Assembly (NCBI GenBank): GCA_003427395.1
Contig: BFEA01000305.1
Location: 365,231-399,803 of the forward strand
DNA: 34,573 bases
Origin: Chara braunii
Taxonomy: Eukaryota; Streptophyta; Charophyceae; Charales; Characeae
Direction: 5' to 3'
Below are positions 22,046 through 31,070 of the stretch, in pieces; position 1 is the first letter of the stretch, and each line of letters begins with the position of its first letter. Both the position numbers and the translations under genes were made by a program. Below the pieces are notes generated by a model. That model was given only the letters and a program-made list of their open reading frames with translations. It did no database searches and was not told the origin of the DNA.

Positions 22046-22126
22046 GGGACGCTGAGCCCGGTTCTCAGCATGTTCGGTTCGGTTACTCCGGATAGACTGT
22101 GAGGACCCCGGCCTCATTCTTCATTT

Positions 22127-22152
22127 GAAAAAAAAAAAAAAGAAAAAAAAAA
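22127..22152 (+). repeat. A-rich tract, possible retroposon tail
   Basis: Two A runs (about 13 and 10 bases) separated by a G lie downstream of a unique sequence of about 80 bp. This could be the poly(A) tail of an old plus-strand retroposed copy. No source transcript was recognised. Confidence 0.45.
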
Positions 22153-22966
22153 GGAGGGAAGTAGTATCTTCCGCCGAACTTGGCGACGGCTTCTCGGACG
22201 TCCCACTCGCATACATGTGCCCTCTTCTCGTTATACGGGAAGGGGCGTGGCGGGGATCCGTTACGAGTAGTGCGTAGTACCCCATTAATGCGAATGCTTG
22301 CGTATGCCCACATGGCTGGTCGATATGAGGAGGCCATGCGCTCGCACGACTCTTATACGAAAGTCCAGCTCGCGATACCTATTTGAGTCTCGCGACATAA
22401 AGTTCTGGGTCGGATACAGAAGGGACTAGGAGTGTTGCGATGTTGTGGTGTTGTTTGTGGTGTTTGTTTTGTGTTTTTGTTTTGTGATTATGTGTGAGTA
22501 GATGTGGGTGTTGTGGTGTAACGCGTGGATGCGTCCTAGTCAACCGACGTCGAGTCGCGTTTGGGACGTCAGCTCCCCAGAACGTCGATTCGCGCGCGGG
22601 TTCGATTTTGGGCGTTCGACCGTGCGTACCCCCTATGCTACAGCGAACGAGAAACACCCTCGACTGGGCCACCTCTGCAATTGCATATGAAAAACCTTCG
22701 TATGTGGTTCAGTAGCTCGGCGGGTATACGCCCACCTAAGGGATGGTGACAGCTCCCACAGGTGGAGGTAAGCGGTGCCTCGCGTGACCCTGTCCTGTCG
22801 TAGGGGCTCGCGAGAGGTACGGATGGTGCACTCGGCCGGAGCGGCAAACGCTCTCGACGACAAGTCCTGCCAAATCCTGCGTGACACGGCCCGGAGGGTC
22901 CCCGTGCGGGACCGATGCGCTTACATCGCGTAAGTAATTAGATCATGTGTTGTTCGCTTCGTTTCC

Positions 22967-23075
22967 CGCTGATTCTAGCAAGCCCATTCCTTTGGTTGAA
23001 ATCTCGCGGGACGATAGATAGGGACAGTGGGAATCTGATTAATCTATCCATGCACGTCACTAATCACACGTTCCC
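22967..23075 (+). repeat. TAGATAGGGACAGTG-family unit in front of the right 1.3 kb repeat
   Basis: CGCTGATTCTAGCAAGCCCA, TTCCTTTGGTTGAAATCTCG, GATAGATAGGGACAGTGGGA, then TTAATCTATCCATGCACGTC follow the family order exactly. A second unit with the core at about 23096 forms the start of the part that matches the left copy. Confidence 0.7.
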
Positions 23076-24366
23076 TCGGCGACGCTTTCGAACGATGGTA
23101 GATAGGGACAGTGCGAATCCCGTGAATCCAGTCTTGCTCGTCGCTAATTAGATGACGAGGTATTTGGTTACCTTAAGAGAGTCACAAATACTCCCACTGT
23201 CTACCCGCTTCACATTCAGAGCACTTCGCAGAAGACACATTGCGTCGGCATCCGTTGAGATCATCGCAAAGCCTTGTTTCAATTAAGTAGTCGGATTCCC
23301 CTTGCATTCCCCCGTTCTGACCCTCTCTCTCTCTCTCTCTCGCCCGCTGGCGCTCCTGCACTCTCGCGCGCATGGGCGCAACTAATTAGTGTTTGGTCAA
23401 ATCTCTTTGCTCACGTGCGCACGTGCAGATGAGCTCTTCCCACATAGGTGCCCGTTTCCCGCACAAGCTTCACTGCTTCACGAAGGCCCTTCCTCCACGC
23501 AAGCTTCGCTGCTTCGCACAACTTCTTCCCCCGCGCGCAAGCAACTCCTTCCCCACGTAGAAGCTCTTTCCTTCCTCCGTGGCAGCAACTCCCCCTGCAC
23601 AACACCTCCCCGGATCCTCGTGCTCGCTCACGCCCTTGCACTTGTGCGTGCACGTGCATAACAGATCAGATGACGAGGCGTTTGGCTACCTTAAGTGAAC
23701 CATAGTTACTCCGTTCGTTTAGCCGCGCTTTGTCTCCATGCGTTGGGACCTCTGCACCGCTAGGTAAAATCACCTTGCCACGTCACTCCCGTCTCTCTCT
23801 CTCTCTCTCTGGCTCGCTCGCTCACTAGCGCGCATGTGCACTCATCTGCGTCACTAATTAGACGACAGTTGCTCCTTCCGCTTAATATTCGCGCTTGATC
23901 GAATCTCCTCACTTTGACACTCATAGCGCTGAGCAGAAATCACATCCTTTTCCCCCGCATGCAGCTCGCCCCGCCCATCCCTCACGGTTTGATCACTCCT
24001 TTGCATGGTCCGATATTCTTTCCTTCCCCCAGGTTGATCTTCTTTTTATCCTATGCGGGATTAACTCCTCTCCGATGCTCCATCCCTGCAACCGCCAGAT
24101 CTGCTTGCTCTCCAGTGATCCACACTGTGCGCAGATCACTCGCAGATGCGCATGGCTCAGTCTTTGAGATGAGCATATGAATACATGTAACAGGTGTAAC
24201 GAGTTGCCGTAAGGAGCGATGGCGAGCAGTATAAAGTCACCTCACATTTATCTCTCATCGGGCTCCCTTCTAAGGTTAAGTAGTCTATTTCCCCCGGGTT
24301 TATCCTCAAAGTCTCCCTTTTTATTGGTCTTGTGTGCATCCGAGCCCTTCCGTCCTTGCTGCCCCG
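23001..24366. repeat. 1.3 kb dispersed repeat, right copy
   Basis: This is the direct-orientation partner of 442-1735. It has one extra internal TAGATAGGGACAGTG unit near 23005 and ends at the same phrase, CTTGCTGCCCCG. Scattered substitutions and small indels separate the copies. On the minus strand both keep a frame of about 45 residues around EIDYLTLEGSP, but changes in it are not biased to silent sites by eye, so coding is doubtful. TATAAA at 24230 with a following T-rich region would suit a promoter. Confidence 0.75.
24230..24235 (+). promoter_or_regulatory. TATA-like element in the right repeat copy
   Basis: GCAGTATAAAGTCACC contains a good TATA box. The left copy has GCAGTACAAAGTCACC at the equivalent site. 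If the repeat was once an LTR, this would be its U3 promoter. No transcript evidence is available. Confidence 0.2.
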
Positions 24367-24434
24367 TACCTCTGTGATCCGGGTTTTCTCCCCCCTGATG
24401 ACCGTTGTACCTGTTTGCAAGCATGTACGTCTGC

Positions 24435-24545
24435 CACACCCTCCCGTGCACAGTTGATTCGATCTCATGTGCAATTGACTAGATCCTGTGCGCCCCTGAT
24501 TTGAGCTCGCGTGCAACTGATCAGAGCGTGTGCGTTTGAGATTCC
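24435..24545 (+). repeat. Imperfect minisatellite of about 21 bp
   Basis: Successive units read GTGCACAGTTGATTCGATCT, ATGTGCAATTGACTAGATCC, TGTGCGCCCCTGATTTGAGC, CGTGCAACTGATCAGAGC. On the minus strand they make an SNQLHxxS-type peptide repeat, probably incidental. Confidence 0.55.
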
Positions 24546-25198
24546 AGCCCGTGACTCCCTGATTAGAGTTCACGCGCTTCTTAGTGTTCCTTATCCATCC
24601 ATTGGTCTCCCGAATCCTTAGATCGCACGATTTACCCCGGGAATGAGCGGGAACGACCACCCCATTCCCATGTTCCTCCTCCTTGGCACCTCCCACTTCT
24701 TAGCTAACTCCACGCTTACTAACCATCGTACTAATCTGACTTTAATATCGGATTCGCCTCACCTAAGAACTTCAGTCTAAACTCTTACTCCGCTCGATTT
24801 GCTCAAGGATCGAGTAATATCTAGATTATCTATCCCCGCTACTGCTCCTTCATCCATAGCTCAGCGCACCCTGTATCTCATCTTGCCCACTTCCCAGTGA
24901 CCCAACACTAAACCTGATTTCATCATCGTACTCGTCAATTCGCAAATCTCCAAAATCATCTTCTCCTTGTCTGGAACCGTGAAGTATCATGTGCGCCAGA
25001 CTTTCTTCACTGCGCCGCGCCTCACCACCTTATCTCCTTCGTTGCCGGATGCATCCGACACGATACGACGTCCCGGCTCACCCCTCTGCCTCCTTCGAGG
25101 ACATTAGCGCAAGATTCTCGCCCGGACCCGTCCGTCTCCCATCATCGTTAAATGTAGCAGCCCATCATTTCCTCCCGATCGTCTGCTAATTCGCCCTA

Positions 25199-25513
25199 TG
25201 TAGCGGACCCACCAGGTGTGGTGCTCCGCTAGGGATGATGATGAAGATAGAGGATGAGGGAGGTGTGAGATAGCACAGCGCAGCTCCCACGCAAGACTTC
25301 AGCGCACATACTCCAAATTGTGTGAGTGAAGAATGATATTGAAAACAGACAACGGCTGGGGTATACCCCAGTGGACTGACGGGACTGGACTGGACTGGCT
25401 GGTACCGACAGAGGTACCGGCCTAGACTGGATTGGACTGCCCCCGAATAGAACACAAGCCTGTGAGAACAGGCCAAGGGGTTGGTCTCACAGGCCAACCA
25501 AAGGTCCGCTACA
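25199..25513 (-). repeat. Candidate LTR: 315-bp TG...CA segment with an 11-bp terminal inverted repeat
   Basis: TGTAGCGGACC at 25199-25209 is the exact inverted complement of GGTCCGCTACA at 25503-25513, giving TG...CA ends as in LTRs. Inside, TAGCGGA also pairs with TCCGCTA at 25225-25231 around CACCA/TGGTG. A 10-bp stem lies at 25458-25467/25485-25494 and GGACT tandem repeats at about 25373-25440. It lies 1.1 kb beyond the stop of the minus-strand pol gene, where a 3' LTR would be expected. No purine tract precedes it on the minus strand, the partner LTR is outside the window, and no flanking duplication is visible. A small foldback element is an alternative. Confidence 0.35.
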
Positions 25514-26640
25514 CGATCCTCGGCCTGTGATGGATCGCCTACATACAAGCACGCTTCCGCCACGAAGGGGAACTCTACCAAGGAAAAGAGAAAACCTGAG
25601 TAGTCTAGGATGCGGGGCAAGCTCCATGTTGAGTCCATGCGATGCAACCTAGAATAGAAACTGTCACAAAACAGCCTAAGTGGAAGCAAAAGCAACTAAC
25701 TAGCATACATGTCCTAGGAAAGCAGAAGCAACTAACTAGAATACATGTCATAGGAAAGCAGAAAGTAATGACAACTTGATCCTAGAATGTTGAAGGTAGT
25801 AGCCTCAGTTTGGAAACAACTGACTAGTGTATGAGTCCTAAGAACAGCAAAAGCAGAACAACTAAATCCTACAAAATGTCAGAGGCAGCCTCAGTCTGAA
25901 AGCAACAAAGCAACAACAAGTCAACCATAAGTCACATGAGAAGTGTGTCGCAAACCAAAGGGTGGGATGGTCTCTTAGGGTGGCGAATGCAGCCTAGGGG
26001 TCGATAACTCCTAAGGGAATCCACACACAGTGACAGGGGGGAACATATGTCATCAGGCTCAATGAGGGTAGATAACTGGGAGCGAACAGAACCAATGACC
26101 CTAACAGATAGACCATCAGGGCGGGTAATGCTCGACCAAAGGGGTGACCGCTATGGAGGGTCGACCATGCAAGGAAACAGGGGAGCCTTGTATACTGGGC
26201 GCACCGAGATGAAGCATGCAAGGCTGCTTAACTAGGGCGTGAGGGCCGGCAGAGGGTAGAAAGGTGATGGGTAAGAGAATCATGCAAATGACTCCTAAGG
26301 TGGGGAAGTCGGAGCTAGATCCGTAAGATGGGAAGCTAGGGCAACGCTACGGTCCCGATGCCTATGCGTATACCAAGGGAGAGCCCAACTCAGAGGACCC
26401 GGCTAAAGGGAGACCATCATGCGACACAACCAGGGTACTGTACAGGGTAAAGTGGTAAGAGAGTGATGACGACTGAAGTAGGCAGAGATGATCGTGACGA
26501 AGTCCATGAAGCTGCCGATGACGTCCATGATGAGAAGTCCGGAATGCCGTCGAGGAAGAGCCGCAACGTCGACGAGCTAAAGTAGCAAAGCTGGAGTGGA
26601 TGGAGTACTGAGAAGTCAAAGACGTGGAAAGGTAAGTCAG
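25514..26640 (-). other. Untranslated 3' flank of the chromovirus
   Basis: Between the pol stop codon and the candidate LTR there is about 1.1 kb without a convincing ORF. Plus-strand sequence is A/G-rich with phrases such as CTCCTAAGG. A polypurine tract in the element's own sense was looked for and not found. Confidence 0.35.
25691..25765 (+). repeat. 36-bp direct repeat
   Basis: AGCAACTAACTAGCATACAT, with GTCCTAGGAAAGCAGA following, starts at 25691 and recurs at 25727 with two changes. A weaker third copy lies near 25812-25860 (AACAACTGACTAGTGTATGA). It lies in the 3' flank of the chromovirus. Confidence 0.65.
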
Positions 26641-26642
26641 AT

Positions 26643-28352
26643 TCAATCGTCGTATCGAGCAGGATGACGATGAGTGTGCTGTGGACGCTCAGAAGCATCC
26701 GGCTGCTGATGAAGGTCGGCCTCAGATGGAGCAGGTTCGACTTCAGCGGTCTCCTCAGCCGGGGGAGAAGGAGGAGGGTCAGTGGGATGAGGAGGAGCAG
26801 TGAACCGAACACGACGAGCACGGTCATAAGCACGCACCAACATGCGAGCGTGCTGCAAGTGCTCGAGGGGCTCCCAGGTAGCCTCCTCGTCAAGGTAAAC
26901 TTTCCAACGTACGAGGTACTCGACGTGGGGAGAGTTGTCGTCGGTGACTCGGCGACCAATGATGTCTGAAACGAGGAACTCCTCGTGGCCGTCCACCATG
27001 ATAGGTGGAGGGCGCTCGTATGGTCGTCCAGCGAAGCTCTCAGGCGGTCTGTGGTAAGGACGCAGTAACGAGACATGGTAGATATCGTGCACACGAGTCT
27101 GGCGTAGGTAGTCGGGCAGCTTCACACAGAAGCTGACCGGACTAGATGCCGTATCGGAACCGACGGCCTGGAGGATGCGGCATGGGCCAAAGAAGCGAGG
27201 CCGAAACTTGCGAAGCGTGTCCGCTTTGAGCTGTAAGTGGCGGGTGTCGATAAGCACATTATCACTGACTTTGAATGGATGGTCCATCCTCGATCGGTTC
27301 GCACGTGCTGCCATGCGAGTCTGGGAGGCGGTTATGTGCTCATGTGCAGTCTTCATGATCGATGTCATGTGTGCAACCCAATCGTCCAGCACAGGACAAC
27401 TCGTGTCAGGGTGTATCTGTGACGGTCGAAGGAAGTCCGCAGGAACACGAGGGTGATAGCCGAGGTCGCAATAGTAGGGCGACATCCCCATGGCTGTTGA
27501 GACGACATGGTTGTAGGCTATCTCCGCGTGGGCAAGATGGAGATCCCACTGCTGGTCGTCACAAACAATCGTTCGAAGAATATCTCCGAGAGTCCTATTC
27601 GTGATCTCGGTCTGACCATCAGTCTGAGGATGGTAAGACGAGGAGAAGCGGAGCTGGGTGCCATACACCTCGTGCAACCGTCGCCAGAATCGGCTGGTAA
27701 AGCACGGGTCATGGTAAGATATGATGCTCAGAGGTAAGCCGTGGTCACGCACAACTCGGTCAAACATGATGTCGGCGACCTCATGTGCACTGATGGCATA
27801 GCGGCACGGAGCAAAGCGTGCACGCTTCGTGAAGCGGTCGACGACGACCAGGATAGCATCATGACCACGGGGGGTCGGAGGTCGAAGAGGACCGATAAAG
27901 TTCATTGAGATGGACTGCCAATGACCCTTAGGGATAGGAAGAGGCTGGAGCAAACCATAAGGAAGGTGGTTCGCATTGTTCACCTCCTGACAGGTGGGAC
28001 ACTCTGCGACTTAGTCCTTCACAAAGTCCTTGCGCTTCGGCCAGACGTACAGGCGGCTCACACGAGCCAACGTCTTGTGGAAGCCCATATGACCGGCGGC
28101 TGCTTGGTCATGAAACTCTGCTACTGCCCGAACATGTAGCTGTCAAGTGGAGGGAACGCAAATACGGGGCTCTCTGGTGCCCTGTGAACCGTGCCAGTAC
28201 ACTAGACCGTTGTTCCCGAGAGAGTAGTTCGGGACGGTCTTGCCACTCCGAAGGATCGCGTGGATGTCGCGATAGTCGGGGCAGTGGCAGTACTGAGTGC
28301 GGAACTCGTCGATCACCGAGTAGTGGACGGTGGTGACCGAGATGAAAGAGAG
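26643..28352 (-). pseudogene. pol: pol: integrase with C-terminal chromodomain
   Basis: The HHCC zinc-binding region is visible (FHDQAAAGHMGFHKT ... CPTCQ), cut by stops at 28143 (TGA) and 28011 (TAA). From 27983 a 446-codon uninterrupted frame covers the DDE core. The first catalytic aspartate is replaced by Asn (ISMNFIGPL, AAC at 27900-27902) and the second by Tyr (IISYHDPCFTS, TAC at 27714-27716), while the glutamate in HPQTDGQTEITNRT remains. A GPY/F-like module follows (FRPRFFGPCRIL, VHDIYHVSLLRPY). The chromodomain comes next, at about residues 340-395 (EFLVSDIIGRRV, VEYLVRWKVYLDEEATWEPL), the mark of chromoviruses, which directs insertion to heterochromatin. The tail is Pro/Glu-rich and ends in RYDD. 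Confidence 0.93.
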
Positions 28353-29051
28353 CTAAATCTGCTCCTGGTCGTGGTCAGGGCGCCGGGATAAGGCATCTGC
28401 GGCTCGATTAGTGTCACTTTTGATGTGCTCAGTGGTGAAACTAAACTCGGATAGGTCGCGCCACCAGCGAGCATGTCGAGGAACGAGCTTCGGTTTTGTC
28501 AGAAAAGCGAGGACAACAAAGTTGTCTGTACGCACCATGAACGGTGCCCCGTGCAGGTAGTGACGCCAGTGTCGAGCGGCATAAACTACTGCGAGAACCT
28601 CACGTTCATCAGCGGTGTAGTTTATCTCGGCGGGCAGGAGCTGACGGGAATAGAAGGCTATCAGACAATCACCAGAGCGAGACTCGACAATGTCGTCCTC
28701 GGCGATGGTAGGAGAATAGTCAATAAAAGGCTCGTCAGTAGCTGGACGAGTAGGCGTCATTCGGGAAGCAGTGGTAGGGGTAGGTGGTGAGAAGCAAGGG
28801 GAACGAGGATGAGAGGAATCAGGGGAGGAGGGGAAGACCTGAGAAAGCACTGCCCCTACAGCAAAGTCCGATGCATCGGTGGTCAGGATAAAAGGGCGAT
28901 CGAAATCGGGTAGGTGAAGAACCGATGCATATGTCACCGCCTTCTTGAGGGCGCGGAAGGCGTCCTCGTGCTCGTGGAGGGGTGTCCAAGCCCAAGGTGG
29001 GTTCTTCCGGAGGAGAGTGGAGGTAAGGACGTAGGAATACCTAGGGTATCC
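28353..29051 (-). pseudogene. pol: pol: RNase H domain with a long insertion
   Basis: The connection domain (PWAWTPLHEHEDAFRALKKA) leads into RNase H. The four acidic positions can be followed: TTDASDFAVGAVLSQ, TADEREVLAVVYAARHW, MVRTDNFVVLAF and NRAADALSRRPD, so the active site looks complete. Between the first strand (VLSQ) and the next (CLIAFYSRQLLPAEINY) lie about 57 extra residues rich in Pro, Ser, Thr and acidic residues, where this family usually has 5-12. The domain ends at a TAG (28353). Confidence 0.9.
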
Positions 29052-30128
29052 CTAGATGAAATTACTATAGTAGCTGGTAAGGCCTAGGAAGCTGCCAAGC
29101 TGCTTGGCGGATGTGGGGACGGGCCACTCCGCAATAGCAGTGATCTCCGCGTCGTCCATGTGGAGACCCTGGTCAGACACGTAGTGTCCTAAGAAATCCA
29201 CTTTGTGCTGGGCAAAGCGGCACTTGCTCAGCTTGGCATAAAAGCCGTGTCTGCGCAAGCGGTCAAGGACGTCGCGGAGGTGTCTGAGGTGCTCCTCAAG
29301 GGTACGACTGTAGACCAGGATGTCATTAAGGTAGACAAGAACATACTGCTCCAGGATGTCCCTGAAGATGTCGTTCATCGCCCTCTGGAAGGTAGCGGGT
29401 GCGTTGGTGAGGCCGAATGGCATCACCGTGAACTCTTAGTGGCTGAAGCGCGATCGGAACGCTGTCTTCGGCTGGTCGGTTGCAGCGACGCAGATCTGAT
29501 GGTAACCACTACGAAGATCAATCTTCGTAAAGAAGCGGTTGTCTGCTAGGCGGTTGAACAGCTCATTGGAACGAGGCATGGGGTAGCTGTTCTTAATCGT
29601 GTAGCGGTTGAGACCGCGGTAGTCGATGCAGAGGCGGAGAGTTCCATCCGCTTTGCGATCTAAGAGGACGGGTGCACCCCACGGGGAGTTGCTTGGTTTA
29701 ATGAAACCCAGTCTCTGGAGCTCCTCAAGCTGACGCTTGAGTTCGGTGGCCTCGGGGATCGAGAGTCTGTAGTGTGCCTGGTGGTGAACACGATAGTTAG
29801 GCACAAGCTGGATGGAGTGCTCGACGTCGCACATTGGTGAGATGCCAGCGTACGAGAACGAGAATGGGAAAACGTTGTGGTTTTCTCGAATGAGGTCACG
29901 AACTGCGGGCTCCAGGTCAGCCGTATATCGTGCGAGTTCCTCAGCGTCAGCGTCAGCGCGCGACGGCGGGGTGGACTCGACGGACGACGGAGGGTGGGAA
30001 GTAGAGATGGGAGCCATGGAGATAGAAGGAGGGTTTGGCTCCAGAGGGATGAGCTCGACATCGGGACAGGGTGGATCATAGTGTCAGAGATCCGTCACGT
30101 TCACCATAAAGAAGGTGACGTCGTCCTG
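29052..30128 (-). pseudogene. pol: pol: reverse transcriptase domain
   Basis: Fingers and palm motifs are clear and in order: [65 protein letters not shown] and, at the catalytic box, YLNDILVYS. The two adjacent aspartates of the usual YxDD are read as N-D, because the first is AAT (29325-29327). The upstream aspartate of [10 protein letters not shown] is kept. Stops lie at 30084 (TGA), 29436 (TAA, in a position normally held by an aromatic residue before EFTVMPFG) and 29052 (TAG). The frame is otherwise unbroken with the protease and RNase H. Confidence 0.92.
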
Positions 30129-31070
30129 TCAGATAAAGCGGGCGAACTGCCGAGGCGAGGTGACAGTGATAGAAAGAGATGGTGTGGGCAGGGAGGGCTC
30201 CGGCGGAGGCGGATTGGGGCGTGGTGTCGTAGTGGTACCTATGAAAGGTACACGATACATCTGTCCACACTTCTTTTTGAGAACGAGAGTGTTGGTCGCC
30301 CAATCGACCTCCGTGCTACAGAACCGACGAGACCACGGAGTGCCGAGAATGAAATCGTACCCCGTCTCCATCACATCGAAATGTGCAGAGGAGCGGTGGC
30401 GACAGGACGTCGATGGACGATCAGTCGGCTTGAGCGTGAGGAATAAAGGGAGGTCGGTGACCGTTTGATCGAAGAAGCGCTGGGTCTTGTCATCCCCAAG
30501 GGTGACAGAGATGGGAGTCGGCGACCCGGTCGTGGGTAAGCGGGCTTCTTTCACCACACGTGGGTGAATGAAGTCGCCCTGAGAATTGGAATCCCACAAC
30601 GCTGAGTAGACCCTCGTGGAGGTCCCCAGTCGTACGGGAATGATCGGGCGGGTGCGATCAGGGTTAGAGAGGATGGTGAGAAGGCGATGCAGTGCAGCGA
30701 CATGGAGGGTGAGTCGCTCCTGACGAGNNTGGAGCATGCTCAAGTTCAGAAGAGAGGACACAACGTCCTCGCGAGTAGCAAGCTGCTCGCTGCAACGGGC
30801 TGAGCGAATGGCTCGACATGTCGGTAGTCGTGGCGAGGTAGGAGGGGAGACGGTGGTCTACGGAGGCGCAAACGATACTACGATAGAGGGCTGAGTATAC
30901 TCTGTCGTGTCCTGCGAGACCTCAACTCCAGTAGCGAGAGGGGCAAACCACGACGGGGATTTCGGGAAGCCGGCTACTGAGGAGGGCGCAGGTGTACCCT
31001 GCACCGTGGCTAGGAGGCGCCGCGGGGATGCGAGGCGCCGGGGGGGGACTGAGCACGACGTTGGCGGGAA
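30129..31070 (-). pseudogene. pol: Start of pol: retropepsin-type aspartic protease
   Basis: The pol frame opens near 31070 and contains a linker ending in TCRAIRSARCSEQL, then the protease. The protease shows ALWDSNSQGDFIH at the active-site position and YDFILGTPWSRRF as the second conserved motif; the latter corresponds to the ILG motif before the C-terminal part of retropepsins. The usual active-site triad is D-S/T-G. Here it is D-S-N (AAT at 30585), so activity is unlikely unless this family tolerates it. Stops are at 30858 (TAG) and 30129 (TGA). Two ambiguous bases lie at 30728-30729. The product would release mature Gag and Pol proteins. Confidence 0.8.

Noticed and set aside
22690-22920. 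rRNA or spacer fragment suggested by GC-rich, structured sequence
   Set aside because: No match to remembered 18S, 5.8S, 26S or 5S core motifs.
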